Below, in pieces: positions 62,525-64,000 of a stretch of 64,000 nucleotides of DNA (the stretch's first letter is position 1; every line of letters begins with the position of its first letter). The stretch is taken from the NCBI GenBank assembly GCA_965220235.1, contig OZ244815.1:1612001-1676000 (forward strand). Direction: 5' to 3'. The position numbers and the translations under genes were made by a program. Under the pieces are notes generated by a model. That model did not search any database. It saw only the letters and a list, made by a program, of their open reading frames with translations, and had not been told where the DNA came from. Origin of the DNA: Bin55 sp965220235. Its GTDB lineage: Bacteria > Pseudomonadota > Gammaproteobacteria > Pseudomonadales > Azotimanducaceae.

Positions 62525-64000
62525 ATGATGTTGACAGCACCTAATCCCGGCCGTCGTGCTGGTGCTATGCCATTCCAGAAATACCGTGCATTTCCCCGTG
62601 TCGAACTGGATGATCGAACGTGGCCAAATAGTCAGATCGAACGACCGCCTCGATGGTGTAGTGTTGACCTTCGAGACGGCAATCAAGCGCTCATTGATCC
62701 AATGAACGTCGATGAGAAGATGGCGATGTACGAACTGTTGCTTGAGATCGGTTTTACGGAGATTGAAGTTGGATTTCCGGCCGCATCACAGATGGATTTC
62801 GATTTCTGTCGCACGATCATTGAGGATGAATTGATCCCAAAAGGCGCTTTAGTACAGGTGCTTTGTCAAGCTAGACCGGAACTGATCGAGCGTACGGTTG
62901 ACGCATTACGAGGCGCAGAAGGAGCCATTTTTCATCTATACAACTCGACATCGACGCTTCAACGGGACGTCGTTTTCAATATGGATCGAGCCGGGATCAT
63001 CAATCTTGCAGTTAAGGGGACTGAATTGGTTCGGGATATCACGCGAGATCTTGGTGATACGCAAGTCACTTTCGAGTATTCACCTGAGAGTTTTACTGGT
63101 ACCGAGCTTGATTTCGCGATTGATATTTGTGATGAAGTAGCGAATACTTGGGGTGCGACGGCCGAACAACCGGTCATCATCAATCTACCGTCAACCGTAG
63201 AGATGGCGACGCCCAATATATATGCGGATCAGATTGAGTACTTCTGTCGAAATTTCCCGAATCGTGACCGTGCTGTCATCAGTCTGCACACCCACAACGA
63301 CCGAGGAACGGGAATCGCAGCGACAGAACTAGCACTAATGGCGGGTGCAGAGCGGGTTGAAGGTACGCTGTTTGGTAATGGTGAACGCACTGGTAATTGC
63401 GACATCATGACGATGGCGATGAATCTCTTCTCACAAGGAGTGGATCCGCAACTCGACTTCCGCGATATGCCGCGCATCCGTCAGATCGCAGAGGAAGTCA
63501 CAAAAATCGGCGTGCACGAACGACACCCTTATGCCGGTGACCTTGTGTTCACAGCGTTTTCCGGGTCGCATCAAGATGCGATCAAGAAAGGGATGGCGGT
63601 TGTAGAGAAAGACCGTTGGGAAGTTCCCTACCTACCGATCGATCCAGCGGATGTAGGGTCTTCGTATAAGGAAACCGTACGCGTTAATAGTCAGTCCGGG
63701 AAGGGTGGCGTTGGTTTCATCCTTGAGCAGCATTTCGGAATCTCACTTCCGCGCGAGATGTTGCAGGAGTTTGCGAAACAGGTACAGGTACTTACAGAGG
63801 ACCTCGATCGTGAGGTGAGACGCGATGAGATTCTTCAGGCATTGTTTGACACGTTCGAAGCGCAAGAAGGACCTTATGCATTGCTTAACTACGAGTTGAA
63901 CAATGCGGCATACGACATGCTAGTCTGCGAAGGATTGGTTCAAGTTTCTGAGAATGAAGTGTCAATCAGTGGCAAAGGATCCGGACCCATTGAAGCGTTT
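62525..64000 (+). CDS. leuA: 2-Isopropylmalate synthase, type 2 (N-terminal part)
   Basis: First 492 residues of an isopropylmalate synthase, first step of leucine synthesis from 2-oxoisovalerate and acetyl-CoA. SVDLRDGNQALIDPM, HTHNDRGTGIAATEL and FGNGERTGNCD are present, as is the type-2 start (RPPRW.SVDLRDGNQ). The frame is open to the right edge. ATG 62525 or 62528 both possible. Preceded by the leader peptide. Confidence 0.95.
   Translation, partial: MMLTAPNPGRRAGAMPFQKYRAFPRVELDDRTWPNSQIERPPRWCSVDLRDGNQALIDPMNVDEKMAMYELLLEIGFTEIEVGFPAASQMDFDFCRTIIEDELIPKGALVQVLCQARPELIERTVDALRGAEGAIFHLYNSTSTLQRDVVFNMDRAGIINLAVKGTELVRDITRDLGDTQVTFEYSPESFTGTELDFAIDICDEVANTWGATAEQPVIINLPSTVEMATPNIYADQIEYFCRNFPNRDRAVISLHTHNDRGTGIAATELALMAGAERVEGTLFGNGERTGNCDIMTMAMNLFSQGVDPQLDFRDMPRIRQIAEEVTKIGVHERHPYAGDLVFTAFSGSHQDAIKKGMAVVEKDRWEVPYLPIDPADVGSSYKETVRVNSQSGKGGVGFILEQHFGISLPREMLQEFAKQVQVLTEDLDREVRRDEILQALFDTFEAQEGPYALLNYELNNAAYDMLVCEGLVQVSENEVSISGKGSGPIEAF

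Noticed and set aside
1..64000. CRISPR array or retron
   Set aside because: No regularly spaced repeats, no Cas gene and no reverse transcriptase domain were found.

Overview
The window looks like chromosomal DNA from a gammaproteobacterium, probably a free-living aquatic or marine one. The reasons are a holD-like gene overlapping rimI, NfuA, the CysB/CysI/DUF934/CysH sulfate-assimilation set, a leucine-rich leader peptide in front of leuA, two large TonB-dependent receptors and three phytanoyl-CoA dioxygenase-like genes. Base composition is near 50% GC by eye, and GTG and TTG starts are common. Both ends are cut: an ankyrin gene runs off the left edge and leuA off the right.

Layout. 0-9.6 kb: ankyrin fragment, COX3-like subunit, Cu(+) ATPase with an overlapping CopZ-like protein, coaE with a PHP phosphoesterase, ferredoxin with an SDR, an SCP2-like protein, SohB, and an AcuI-type reductase. 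9.6-14 kb: truncated IS5-family transposase, CPA2 antiporter, and cysI with DUF934. 14-23.6 kb: two PhyH dioxygenases and an epimerase, MsrQ, DUF4212 plus a sodium:solute symporter plus a pterin dehydratase, and an Oar-like TonB receptor. 23.7-35.3 kb: small ORF, Integrase_1 recombinase with debris, DAHP synthase, holD-rimI, TPR-sulfotransferase beside a TonB receptor, a large ankyrin protein and a third PhyH.

35.3-41.6 kb is an accessory defence island: a Phd antitoxin with a VapC toxin that has lost its middle, a complete IS3-family element (35772-37028), an EcoRV-like restriction endonuclease with its convergent adenine methyltransferase, and an AIPR-type abortive-infection protein. Its intergenic DNA is rich in palindromes, including a perfect 30-bp one.

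41.6-64 kb is mostly housekeeping: metH, nfuA, an AddAB-type helicase/nuclease pair, a VWA/J-domain pair, cysB with cysH and a glutaredoxin-like protein, prpBCD, a gamma-carbonic anhydrase-like protein, purT, and leuA with an attenuator-like leader.

Themes. Sulfur assimilation is split over two loci (11.6-13.7 and 54.4-56.6 kb), with metH as a downstream user. The prp genes feed propionyl-CoA to pyruvate. Three genes (ankyrin at the left edge, ferredoxin at 5.4 kb, TPR-sulfotransferase at 29.6 kb) show convincing coding sequence upstream of their first ATG/GTG/TTG, a recurring start-codon puzzle. No tRNA, rRNA or CRISPR array was seen.
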